A DNA stretch of 36,919 bases from a virus, in the IMG/VR virus record IMGVR_UViG_3300032240_000500, positions 1 to 36,919 of that record, one strand, 5' to 3'. Numbering within the stretch: the first letter of the stretch is position 1; the number at the start of each line of letters is the position of its first letter. Positions 1 to 6,782 of this stretch are shown one piece after another. Position numbers and translations under genes: made by a program. The notes under the pieces were generated by a model. That model saw only the letters and a list, made by a program, of their open reading frames with translations, was not told where the DNA came from and did not search any database.

Positions 1-960
1 GTTATCGCTAACGAGTTGGTTGGTGTCCAGCCTATGACTGGCCCAGTTGGTCAAATTCACACTCTACGTGTGCGTTACGCTGACAACTTCAACAGCACAA
101 GCGGTACAGATATTAATGCTGGTGAAGAGGCATTAAGCCCATTCAAGATTGCAGAAGGCTATTCTGGTGCAGCAACTGACAAAGCAGCTTCAACAGCTTC
201 TTTAGAAGGCCAAGCTGGTAACAGACTAAGCATTCAAATCTTGAAGCAAACAGTTGAAGCTAAGACACGTAAATTGTCTGCTCGCTGGACATTTGAAGCT
301 GCTCAAGATGCACAAGCCCAACAAGGTATTGACATCGAAGCAGAAATCATGGCTGCTCTTGCACAAGAGATCACAGCTGAAATCGACCAAGAAGTTATTG
401 CTTCTTTGAACAGCCTAGCTGGTACAGTTTTAACTTATGACCAATCTGCTGTTTCTGGTACTGCTACATTCGTTGGTGACGAACACGCTGCTCTAGCTGT
501 TCAAATCAATCGTGCAGCTAACTTGATCGCTCAGCGTACACGTCGTGGTGCAGGTAACTACGCTGTTGTTTCCCCAACAGTATTAACATTACTACAAAGT
601 GCTACAACTTCTGCTTTTGCTCGCACTACAGAAGGCACATTCGAAGCTCCTACAAACACTAAGTTTGTTGGTACATTGAATAGCGCATTGAAAGTATATG
701 TTAACGGTTATTCTACATCTGATGATGTTCTAATCGGTTACAAAGGTGGTTCTGAGTCTGATGCCCCAGCATTCTATTGCCCATACATTCCATTGATGAG
801 CAGTGGTGTTGTTCTAGACCCAGCAACTTTCGAACCAGTCGTATCATTCATGACACGTTATGGTTATGTTGAGTTGACAAATACAGCTTCTTCTCTAGGT
901 AATGCAGCTGACTACCTAGCTAAAGTTGCAGTAACTTCCGCTAACCTACGTTTCGCTTAA
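1..960 (+). CDS. 23: Major capsid protein gp23 (T4-like), C-terminal part
   Basis: This is the major head protein of T4-like phages, which forms the hexamers of the capsid shell. The reading frame is open from base 1, so the start lies outside the window; an in-frame TTG at 16 is internal. About 319 residues remain, and by comparison with the 521-residue T4 protein roughly the first 100 are missing. Family signatures include GVQPMTGPVGQIHTLRVRY at the visible start, an ALAQEITAEIDQEVI helix, RRGAGNYAVVSPTVL, and VLIGYKGGSESDAP followed by FMTRYGYVEL near the end, each with a close T4 counterpart. A strong hairpin terminator follows directly, as expected for a very highly expressed late gene. 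No vertex protein gene (gp24) follows it here. Confidence 0.95.
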   Translation, partial: VIANELVGVQPMTGPVGQIHTLRVRYADNFNSTSGTDINAGEEALSPFKIAEGYSGAATDKAASTASLEGQAGNRLSIQILKQTVEAKTRKLSARWTFEAAQDAQAQQGIDIEAEIMAALAQEITAEIDQEVIASLNSLAGTVLTYDQSAVSGTATFVGDEHAALAVQINRAANLIAQRTRRGAGNYAVVSPTVLTLLQSATTSAFARTTEGTFEAPTNTKFVGTLNSALKVYVNGYSTSDDVLIGYKGGSESDAPAFYCPYIPLMSSGVVLDPATFEPVVSFMTRYGYVELTNTASSLGNAADYLAKVAVTSANLRFA

Positions 961-984
961 TCGGCAAGCGTATTACGCAAATCC

Positions 985-1010
985 AAAAAGGCTCTCCGGA
1001 GCCTTTTTGT
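985..1010 (+). terminator. Rho-independent terminator after gene 23
   Basis: A perfect 10-bp inverted repeat (AAAAAGGCTC, loop TCCG, GAGCCTTTTT) lies 25 bases after the capsid stop codon. The right arm ends in five T residues followed by GTTTG, giving a typical U-rich tail. It separates capsid transcription from the genes to the right. Confidence 0.9.
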
Positions 1011-1026
1011 TTGACTTAAATATCAG

Positions 1027-1296
1027 ATGAAAATAGAAAGCGATCAAGACTTTGAACAACTCCGTGCTCAGTTTGCCGGGTGGCGTCGACGCTTTCCTAT
1101 GTTTATACATGATGTACAACGCATTGAAAAGATCATAGACGAGCATATACAAGCACATAGTAAAATTATGGTATTGCATAGACAGACTCACAGTAGAAGT
1201 TATTTAGAAAAAGCACAACAAGAAATTGACGCTATTAATACTATAATAGATACTGTGGAAAAAATGGAACTGATGGCTATGTTGAGCCGCGGATAA
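1027..1296 (+). CDS. Small helical protein of unknown function
   Basis: An 89-residue protein I do not recognise. It is rich in charged residues and looks helical throughout, with likely coiled-coil character in the second half (EKAQQEIDAINTIIDTVEKME). There is no signal peptide or membrane segment. No clear Shine-Dalgarno sequence precedes the ATG; the nearest upstream element is CTTAAATA at 1015-1022, which is too close to be a useful late promoter. It sits alone between the capsid terminator and a late promoter-like element that overlaps its stop codon. It could be a small virion or assembly factor, but nothing in the sequence proves that. Confidence 0.7.
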   Translation: MKIESDQDFEQLRAQFAGWRRRFPMFIHDVQRIEKIIDEHIQAHSKIMVLHRQTHSRSYLEKAQQEIDAINTIIDTVEKMELMAMLSRG

Positions 1297-1299
1297 ATA
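1292..1299 (+). promoter_or_regulatory. T4-type late promoter element (GATAAATA)
   Basis: GATAAATA matches the T4 late consensus TATAAATA at 7 of 8 positions. By T4 spacing the transcript would start near 1305, giving a leader of about 60 bases before the gene at 1366. The leader can form a small stem (TCTAG at 1305-1309 with CTAGA at 1339-1343) with an inner GCGG/CCGC hairpin. Confidence 0.6.
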
Positions 1300-1365
1300 A
1301 AGAGTCTAGAATGATTTATGCGGACCCACCGCGTAGACCTAGAACGTCAAATTAAGGAGAAACAA

Positions 1366-1737
1366 ATGGGACGTCCAATCAACAAGAGATATTTCGGAAC
1401 CACCGGTTTAAACGCAACACCACATATACCAATTAGATTTAAATCTGGTGGTGTAGTATACGAAGGTTATATTTTAAAACAACACGGTGCTCGTAGATTC
1501 AAATGCAGTACCGACGACGGCACAACAGCTATTGAGTTTTGCAAATTGGTTTCTGGTACTAGTTCAGATCCAGTTAACAATCAAGAAGCCACTATAGTAG
1601 GCTTACTTAACGGCAGTGAACCTATAACATTACAAAGACTAACAAATAGAATTGCCACTGATTGGAATTCTGTACGTTATACATGGACACTCCAAGATGA
1701 CTCTACAGAAACTCTATTGATTTTAACAGCAATGTAA
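1366..1737 (+). CDS. Conserved phage protein (GRPxNKRYFG type), probable virion protein
   Basis: A 123-residue protein starting MGRPINKRYFGTTG, an N-terminus I associate with a conserved hypothetical family of marine T4-like phages. The ATG at 1366 is chosen over an upstream in-frame ATG at 1318 because AAGGAGA at 1354-1360 sits at the right distance before it, and because the extra residues are basic and unlike the family start. The body is rich in beta-prone and polar residues, with a C-terminal strand pattern (RYTWTLQDDSTETLLILTAM). No catalytic motif is visible. Its position between late promoter and fibre genes suggests a late structural role, which is inference. Confidence 0.8.
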   Translation: MGRPINKRYFGTTGLNATPHIPIRFKSGGVVYEGYILKQHGARRFKCSTDDGTTAIEFCKLVSGTSSDPVNNQEATIVGLLNGSEPITLQRLTNRIATDWNSVRYTWTLQDDSTETLLILTAM

Positions 1738-1751
1738 TCTAGGACAAGGTA

Positions 1752-2753
1752 ATGGGACAGTATTTTCAAGTTAACGGTGATTATAACATCAAGGCCAAAG
1801 ACACTGGCACTATTACCTTGCAGGCTGGCGACGTAAAAGTTGTCGGTAATTTAACAGTTATCGGCAGCTCGTCAAATGTAAATTCAATTAATCTTGATAT
1901 CAAAGATAGAATTATCACTTTAAACAAAGGTGAATCCAGTTCTGGAGTTACTGCTACCTATGCCGGCATTGAAATTGATCGAGGTAGCTCTAGTAGAGCT
2001 GCTTTGGTCTTTGACGAAACAAATCCTACAGGCATTGGTGGTTCAGTAGGAACCTGGATGATTGGTAGTGGCACTGATCCTAGTTACGGGTTTACAGACA
2101 GCAATTTAAAATTAAGAAGAGTTTTAACCAACGCTTCGACGGACAGCGGAGACCTTACTCTTATTGGCACAGGCACAGGAGTTGTCAAGGTTACAGGAAC
2201 AACGGATTACGAAGTGCAGGTTACCGATGACGATGACTTGCCTAATAAGAAATATGTAGATGATGCAATTCAAAATAATCCTACATTCCAAATTAGAAGA
2301 TTAGATACTAGGGTTGTTATTGCAGACTCGGCGGTTACTCCTAATCTTATTACTAACGGCGGATCATTGGCCTATTACAATAATCTAGGTATAGGTGTTC
2401 CTAGCAGTGAAAGTTTAATGAGTATTATTGTGGACGGATCATTAGCCGGACAATTTTATTCTAACAGAGCATCTATATTTGGCTTTGATATTTCCTACGG
2501 AACAATATCAAACGGTCAAACAACTAACGATAACATCTATATTCAAACCAACGGTACTGGTAAACTTCAAACTAATTACGGACTTCAGCTAGACAATAAT
2601 GCAGTTTCTCCGGCCATAGTATCTGGAAGTCATGTAATTTATAGCAGACCGCAGAGTACAGGTAAAACCGGTTTGTTTTTCGTTAATACCGAAAACAATA
2701 GAGACGAATTAGTAAGTAAGAATAGAGCATTATTGTTTAGTATGTTATTTTAA
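1752..2753 (+). CDS. Tail-fibre-like virion structural protein
   Basis: A 333-residue, low-complexity beta-rich protein. The N-terminal part has the phage fibre pattern VKVVGNLTVIGSSSNVNS followed by LDIKDRIITLNKGE and a segment ending AALVFDE, known from structural proteins of marine T4-like phages. In the middle DLPNKKYVDDAI is another recurring fibre motif. The C-terminal half has repeated short strands (NGQTTNDNIYIQTNGTGKL). There are no enzymatic motifs. An AAGG precedes the ATG, and the next gene starts 10 bases after its stop, so it begins a fibre operon. Its exact place in the virion cannot be told. Confidence 0.8.
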   Translation: MGQYFQVNGDYNIKAKDTGTITLQAGDVKVVGNLTVIGSSSNVNSINLDIKDRIITLNKGESSSGVTATYAGIEIDRGSSSRAALVFDETNPTGIGGSVGTWMIGSGTDPSYGFTDSNLKLRRVLTNASTDSGDLTLIGTGTGVVKVTGTTDYEVQVTDDDDLPNKKYVDDAIQNNPTFQIRRLDTRVVIADSAVTPNLITNGGSLAYYNNLGIGVPSSESLMSIIVDGSLAGQFYSNRASIFGFDISYGTISNGQTTNDNIYIQTNGTGKLQTNYGLQLDNNAVSPAIVSGSHVIYSRPQSTGKTGLFFVNTENNRDELVSKNRALLFSMLF

Positions 2754-2763
2754 GGATTAAAAA

Positions 2764-3147
2764 ATGGCGGTTATAGGAAAAAAAGTTGCAGGTACAACAA
2801 TCACAGTTCCTACTATTGTTTATACAAGTAGTGGGAACAATGCTGTAACCTGTATAGCAATTTGTAATACTGGAACTATCAGTCTAACAGACGAAACCAG
2901 CCAGTCAGTTGATATCAATGTCTATGTTGTTTCACCAAGTGGTGCAGGCGACAACACAACTACAACAGGAACAGGTGCGTTAGTAGTTAAACAACTAACT
3001 ATTCCTGCCGGCGAAACAGTATTTTTTAACGATGAAAAATGGGTATTATCAGATACTGACTATATTGCAGTTGGTTATCAAATGTCAGGCGGTGCAAGCC
3101 CGGTTAGCAATTTATTAACAGTTACAGTAAGCACATTACCAGTATGA
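2764..3147 (+). CDS. Small beta-sandwich structural protein (family copy 1)
   Basis: A 127-residue protein with alternating strands and no charged helices. It resembles two other small proteins in the window (6059-6391 and 19582-19929): each has an N-terminal strand pair ending in a line like AVTCIAICNTG, a central strand of the form VDINVYVVSPSG, an IPAGETVFFNDEKWVLS turn and a final strand. Each copy follows a large fibre gene. An AAGGA precedes the ATG at a good distance. Its stop overlaps the next start by four bases (ATGA), indicating translational coupling. A role as a small fibre partner or decoration protein is inferred from context only. Confidence 0.75.
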   Translation: MAVIGKKVAGTTITVPTIVYTSSGNNAVTCIAICNTGTISLTDETSQSVDINVYVVSPSGAGDNTTTTGTGALVVKQLTIPAGETVFFNDEKWVLSDTDYIAVGYQMSGGASPVSNLLTVTVSTLPV

Positions 3148-3770
3148 GATTCCTAAAACAAAAAACTCTATCTCAATATAGTGCATCTGACGATTCACTG
3201 ATGATCTACGATAATAGAGATTTGTCAACGCACACTCAAGAAGGCGGCCGTGCCATTATGGATATTACAGGTGCTTTGCGTCTGCCCAAAGGCACAACCA
3301 ACCAGCGTCCTAAATTATCAAATGTTAGAACTCCTAACGGACCTAATGGTTATATTAGATACAATACTACAACCAATGCTGTTGAAGCCTATATTAACAG
3401 TACCTGGGAAGTTGTCAAAGCCTCAGGATCAACGGCTATTCAAGTAAGTAGATTCGCAGCCAACGGCACAGAAACCACATTTGGCCCATTAAGCAGTAAT
3501 GCTGATTATCGTACTTCTTACACAGGCAGTGATTATAATCTGATGGTATTAGTAGACAATGTCATGCAGATTGGCGGCACCGTAAACTATACTGTGGTAA
3601 AAAGAAATGCTGGTTCTTTTGTCAGTGTAAACAATGCACCATTTAGCGCATCGGGCCCAGGAGCCTATACTACTGGCGAATATTATGTACAGTTTCCTAG
3701 TGCTGTTCCTGCACTAGGAGGCACCGGCCAGCCAATTTATGTAACGGTATTCTATGGCTATGGAAACTAA
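3144..3770 (+). CDS. Fibre protein with RP-IRYNT module
   Basis: A 208-residue protein. Residues about 42-90 carry the widespread phage fibre module seen here as ALRLPKGTTNQRP then GYIRYNTTTNAVEAYINS and a Trp, which also occurs in several other genes of this window. The C-terminal half is a separate beta-rich domain (VSRFAANGTETTFGPLS, later QPIYVTVFYGYGN). The N-terminus (LSQYSASDDSLMIYDN) is unlike its neighbours. The start overlaps the preceding stop by four bases and the next gene begins two bases after this one ends, so these genes are probably translated as a coupled series. No catalytic residues are evident. Confidence 0.78.
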   Translation: MRFLKQKTLSQYSASDDSLMIYDNRDLSTHTQEGGRAIMDITGALRLPKGTTNQRPKLSNVRTPNGPNGYIRYNTTTNAVEAYINSTWEVVKASGSTAIQVSRFAANGTETTFGPLSSNADYRTSYTGSDYNLMVLVDNVMQIGGTVNYTVVKRNAGSFVSVNNAPFSASGPGAYTTGEYYVQFPSAVPALGGTGQPIYVTVFYGYGN

Positions 3771-3772
3771 TC

Positions 3773-4855
3773 ATGTCGCAGCTAGGTCGCATCAGTGGTC
3801 CTTTACTAGAGTCTAATCTTAATAGACTTGGTGTTGACCTTACATTTAGAAACTACAGCGTAGATGATGACCTACTCTATCTAGAAGTTACTAACGGAAA
3901 GATAGGAGTTAATAAAACTCCAATCACACACAAATTAGAAGTCAACGGAACGACCCATACCTCTAGATTACTTGCACCTACATCAGCAGATATTGCATCA
4001 ATTGTAATAAGCACCAATACATTTTCTACAGACATTGTTACAGCAATTAATATTGCACCGAATCAAACAAACCCAATAGTTTTATTTGATAATTTACGAG
4101 CTGGCAATTTAGATTTCAAAGATAATATAATTAAAAATTATACAGTAAATGGTGGAATAGCATTTGATCCTAGCGGTACAGGCATTACAGATATTCTAGG
4201 CAGCACCAAAGTAAACGGTGACCTAGCAGTTACAGGAAACATGCAGATTGATGGTAATCTAACTGAAGCAGCAAATATCATAGTTGGTGATACACCTTTT
4301 GATACTGTAACTGTACAAACAGATTTTACACAAAGTCTAATACCAGGAACACACTTAACCTATGATCTAGGTAAATCAAACAAGCGTTGGAAACGAGTGT
4401 ATTCACATGGAAATTCTGGAATAATAAGTTCCTTGACTTATAACAGTTTTACAATCAGCGATCAATTGCAGGTAGACGGCCCAACAGCAACGATTACAAC
4501 TTTACAAAGCAATGATCCCGTGTCTATAATTCCAAGTACAGGAATCACAAACGTTGAAAGAATTAGATTTCAAAACAATAACATTACCAATTTAGATGCT
4601 ACCGCTCTTACTGTAGCTTCTACAGGCATTGGCTATGTTAAATTTGTAAACAATAATGCTGTTGTTATTCCTTCCGGAGGCAATGCCGGCAGATCCTATA
4701 CAGTTGAAGCAGGGGCTACACGATGGAATACTCAATTAGGTTACCTAGAATGTTTTGACGGTACAGTTTGGGGAATATCCATTGGTAGTAGTACTACAGT
4801 TACTCTATACGAAATGGAAGATCTAGGTAATGTGTGGGCCTTAGTATTCGGTTAA
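3773..4855 (+). CDS. Tail-fibre-like protein, first of a tandem pair
   Basis: A 360-residue protein that is clearly paralogous to the next gene (5000-6052). Both start with GRISGPLLxxNLNRxGxDL, continue with LLYLxVxNxxIGV and LxVNGTT, have a central fibre motif (LAVTGNMQIDGNL here), a TYDLGKSNKRWKRVYSHG line matching the DLGSxxxxWRNVYA motif of many phage fibres, and end with an RWNTQLGYLECFDGTVW module and WALVFG. The first 45 residues are the best conserved part and may attach the fibre to the virion, while the middle has diverged. This is typical of T4-like marine phage fibre genes; the receptor is unknown. Confidence 0.82.
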   Translation: MSQLGRISGPLLESNLNRLGVDLTFRNYSVDDDLLYLEVTNGKIGVNKTPITHKLEVNGTTHTSRLLAPTSADIASIVISTNTFSTDIVTAINIAPNQTNPIVLFDNLRAGNLDFKDNIIKNYTVNGGIAFDPSGTGITDILGSTKVNGDLAVTGNMQIDGNLTEAANIIVGDTPFDTVTVQTDFTQSLIPGTHLTYDLGKSNKRWKRVYSHGNSGIISSLTYNSFTISDQLQVDGPTATITTLQSNDPVSIIPSTGITNVERIRFQNNNITNLDATALTVASTGIGYVKFVNNNAVVIPSGGNAGRSYTVEAGATRWNTQLGYLECFDGTVWGISIGSSTTVTLYEMEDLGNVWALVFG

Positions 4856-4999
4856 TTCCGCTTTGGGCTAAATAATAGCATAGTGGTGACCAACCGCTAT
4901 CTATTACTGTGGTAAACCAGCAAAGAGCCTTGAATGTCTAAGGATGCGGAGCAATCCAAATTTGGTTAACCGTGAAACACGGGGTACAAAGGAGAGCTC
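4856..4999 (+). promoter_or_regulatory. Structured intergenic leader with possible late promoter
   Basis: A 144-base gap, the longest in the window. GCTAAATA at 4867-4874 matches the late consensus at 6 of 8 positions; by T4 spacing a transcript would begin near 4880. Downstream are several potential hairpins: ATAGTGG/CCGCTAT (4880-4886 with 4894-4900, one G-U pair, 7-base loop), GGATGC/GCA-TCC (4942-4957, one bulged A), and CCGTG-AAA-CACGG (4970-4982). The palindromes CCAAATTTGG and GGTTAACC lie between. A strong GGAGAG precedes the ATG at 5000. It may be a regulatory leader; no known riboswitch class was recognised. Confidence 0.45.
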
Positions 5000-6052
5000 A
5001 TGGCTATTGGTCGTATTTCGGGGCCGCTCTTAAAGGCAAATCTTAACCGCGAAGGTACAGATTTAGCATTTGAGACCGACCTTCTCTATCTTGATGTTAA
5101 CAACTCTCGCATAGGTGTTAAGACCGCCACTCCCCAATACGACCTAGATGTCAACGGTACCACAAGAACTACTAACCTTATAGTAGATACACAAGCAGAT
5201 ATTGCACAATTTACCCTAACAGGTAATACAATTTCTAGCTCAAATAACACAATCAATTTCATACCCACTGGTGGTCAAGCAACTGTTTATCAAGCTCGAC
5301 TACAAGTTAATGATTTTGAAATTCAAGGTAACACAATATCAACAACAGTTTCAAACTCTAATATAGAGCTACGTCCTAATGGCATTGGAATTGTTGAAAT
5401 CTTTTCAAACTCTACAGTAAACGGTAATCTAACAGTTACTGGCAATGTAGGAGTAACTGGCAATGTTACAATTGGCGGAAACATTACCATTGGCGATGCA
5501 CTAACAGATACAATTACAATTAATGCCGCAATTAAAAGTGACCTAATTCCGGAAACTGATAACACCTACGATCTAGGATCTACAAGTTTTGCATGGCGCA
5601 ATGTTTATGCCCAGAATTTTTATACTGATAATCTTTCTTTGGTAAGTTTAAATCTTGGAAATTTAGTATTTCAAAATAACGAAATTACCACAACGCCTGG
5701 AACAGACCTAGTCATGTACGGTAATGGTACCGGGGGTGTAAAGCTAGGTAATTTTAAATTTCAAGCTAACACGATTACCAACTTTTCTAATAACGCAATC
5801 AGTCAACTGTTATCTACCGGAACTGGATATTTTAAGATAGGTGGAACCAACGGCGTAGTAATGCCAAGAGGAACTAACGCAGAACGACCAACTGCGTATG
5901 CAGTTACCGGAATGACTAGATATAACACTGAACTAAGAGCATTAGAAATATGGGATGGATTTACATGGGCTAGCCCTGCTGGTACTACTGGAGCCGTTAC
6001 TGGAGTCCAGGCGCAGGATATTTCTATAGCATGGGCTTTAACATTAGGATAA
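5000..6052 (+). CDS. Tail-fibre-like protein, second of a tandem pair
   Basis: A 350-residue paralogue of the preceding fibre gene, with the same order of modules: MAIGRISGPLLKANLNREG, DLLYLDVNNSRIGVKTATP, LDVNGTTRTTNL, a run of VNGNLTVTGNVGVTGNVTI beta-repeat sequence, TYDLGSTSFAWRNVYAQNF, and a C-terminal MTRYNTELRALEIWDGFTW with final WALTLG. Length differs by only ten residues. A strong Shine-Dalgarno (GGAGAG) and a long structured leader give it its own expression signals, so it can be regulated apart from its sister. The tandem copies probably arose by duplication and then diverged in the middle, which would fit alternative or heteromeric fibre subunits. Confidence 0.83.
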   Translation: MAIGRISGPLLKANLNREGTDLAFETDLLYLDVNNSRIGVKTATPQYDLDVNGTTRTTNLIVDTQADIAQFTLTGNTISSSNNTINFIPTGGQATVYQARLQVNDFEIQGNTISTTVSNSNIELRPNGIGIVEIFSNSTVNGNLTVTGNVGVTGNVTIGGNITIGDALTDTITINAAIKSDLIPETDNTYDLGSTSFAWRNVYAQNFYTDNLSLVSLNLGNLVFQNNEITTTPGTDLVMYGNGTGGVKLGNFKFQANTITNFSNNAISQLLSTGTGYFKIGGTNGVVMPRGTNAERPTAYAVTGMTRYNTELRALEIWDGFTWASPAGTTGAVTGVQAQDISIAWALTLG

Positions 6053-6058
6053 TATAAA

Positions 6059-6391
6059 ATGCCAACACAATTTAAACACGCAGTAAATACAGATATAGGA
6101 ACAACCCCAGTGGATGTGTTGCAGATTCCAGCAGGTGTAAGAGCTACAGTTATTGGTTGTAATCTAGCAAATGTAACAGATTATGAAACAGTCACAGTAA
6201 ATGTTTTTGTAGTTGATGAAAATTCAACACAAGCACATTATATTAAAGGACTGCCAATACCGCCTAACACCAGTGTTAAAATTATTACCAACGGTGAAAA
6301 ATTAATTTTGCCTGAAACAGCAGGTATACGTATTGTCAGCGACACCGCATCTAGTATAGATGCAACTATAAGTTATGTAGAGATATCATAA
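6059..6391 (+). CDS. Small beta-sandwich structural protein (family copy 2)
   Basis: A 110-residue protein of the same type as 2764-3147 and 19582-19929. Visible correspondences are VDVLQIPAGVRATVIGCNLAN, a central TVNVFVVDENS strand, a PIPPNTSVKIITNGEKLIL turn and a terminal ATISYVEIS strand. It begins six bases after the fibre gene stop, with only a weak AGGATAA as ribosome site, so it is probably coupled to the fibre gene. No signal peptide or catalytic motif is seen. A partner, cap or decoration role next to the fibre is inferred from the repeated arrangement and is unproven. Confidence 0.75.
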   Translation: MPTQFKHAVNTDIGTTPVDVLQIPAGVRATVIGCNLANVTDYETVTVNVFVVDENSTQAHYIKGLPIPPNTSVKIITNGEKLILPETAGIRIVSDTASSIDATISYVEIS

Positions 6392-6401
6392 GGATCGAAT
6401 C

Positions 6402-6770
6402 ATGTCAAACAATAATTATTATCTAGGTAGAGATCCTGTTGAAACACTAGGCCAAAGTCCTAGATTTTGGTATGCTCTTCGTAGGAACGATGACGGAGAA
6501 CTATATATTGTTCGAAGTGATCAGGTAACTGATAAAGCAAGTTACAGTATCAATGATGTAGGTGATCCTACAGAAAACTTTGAAGACTTTGAACCAGGTA
6601 TTGATTATTTCGAAGGCGTTGATGCCGAACATAACAAATTATTTGATAATATGAAGTACACACAATATCGTTGGGACGATAGATCGATTTTTTATTATGT
6701 AGACAGTGAAGGAAATTTAATTCAACGAATTTTCCAAGGTTATACCTATCCAACAGGTATTTCAAAATAA
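6402..6770 (+). CDS. Conserved T4-like phage protein, probable virion component
   Basis: A 122-residue acidic protein with NYYLGRDPVETLGQSPRFWY near the N-terminus, followed by ALRRNDDGELYIVRSDQ, then FEPGIDYFEGVDAEHN, YRWDDRSIFYYVDSEG and a final GYTYPTGIS. I recognise this pattern as a conserved protein of marine T4-like phages commonly found beside the giant fibre genes, but no function is established to my knowledge. The many aromatic residues and lack of membrane or signal segments suggest a compact structural protein. AAGGATCG precedes the ATG. The next gene, a giant structural protein, starts 12 bases later. Confidence 0.8.
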   Translation: MSNNNYYLGRDPVETLGQSPRFWYALRRNDDGELYIVRSDQVTDKASYSINDVGDPTENFEDFEPGIDYFEGVDAEHNKLFDNMKYTQYRWDDRSIFYYVDSEGNLIQRIFQGYTYPTGISK

Positions 6771-6782
6771 ACAGGATAAGAT

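Noticed and set aside
1015-1022. CTTAAATA as a late promoter for the gene at 1027
   Set aside because: The predicted transcript start would fall on the start codon; 6 of 8 matches only.
1311-1355. 14-codon reading frame before the gene at 1366, possible leader peptide
   Set aside because: No ribosome site of its own and no recognisable leader features; easily due to chance.
4860-4925. Cloverleaf-like fold with a 7-base loop that looked like a tRNA
   Set aside because: The anticodon-like stem is 7 bp, there is no U33, no TTCGAAT-type T arm and no acceptor stem of normal length.
4911-4985. Partial resemblance to a c-di-GMP-I riboswitch (AAACC, GCAAAG, GGTTAACC)
   Set aside because: The pieces are not in the spacing or pairing of the riboswitch; likely coincidence.
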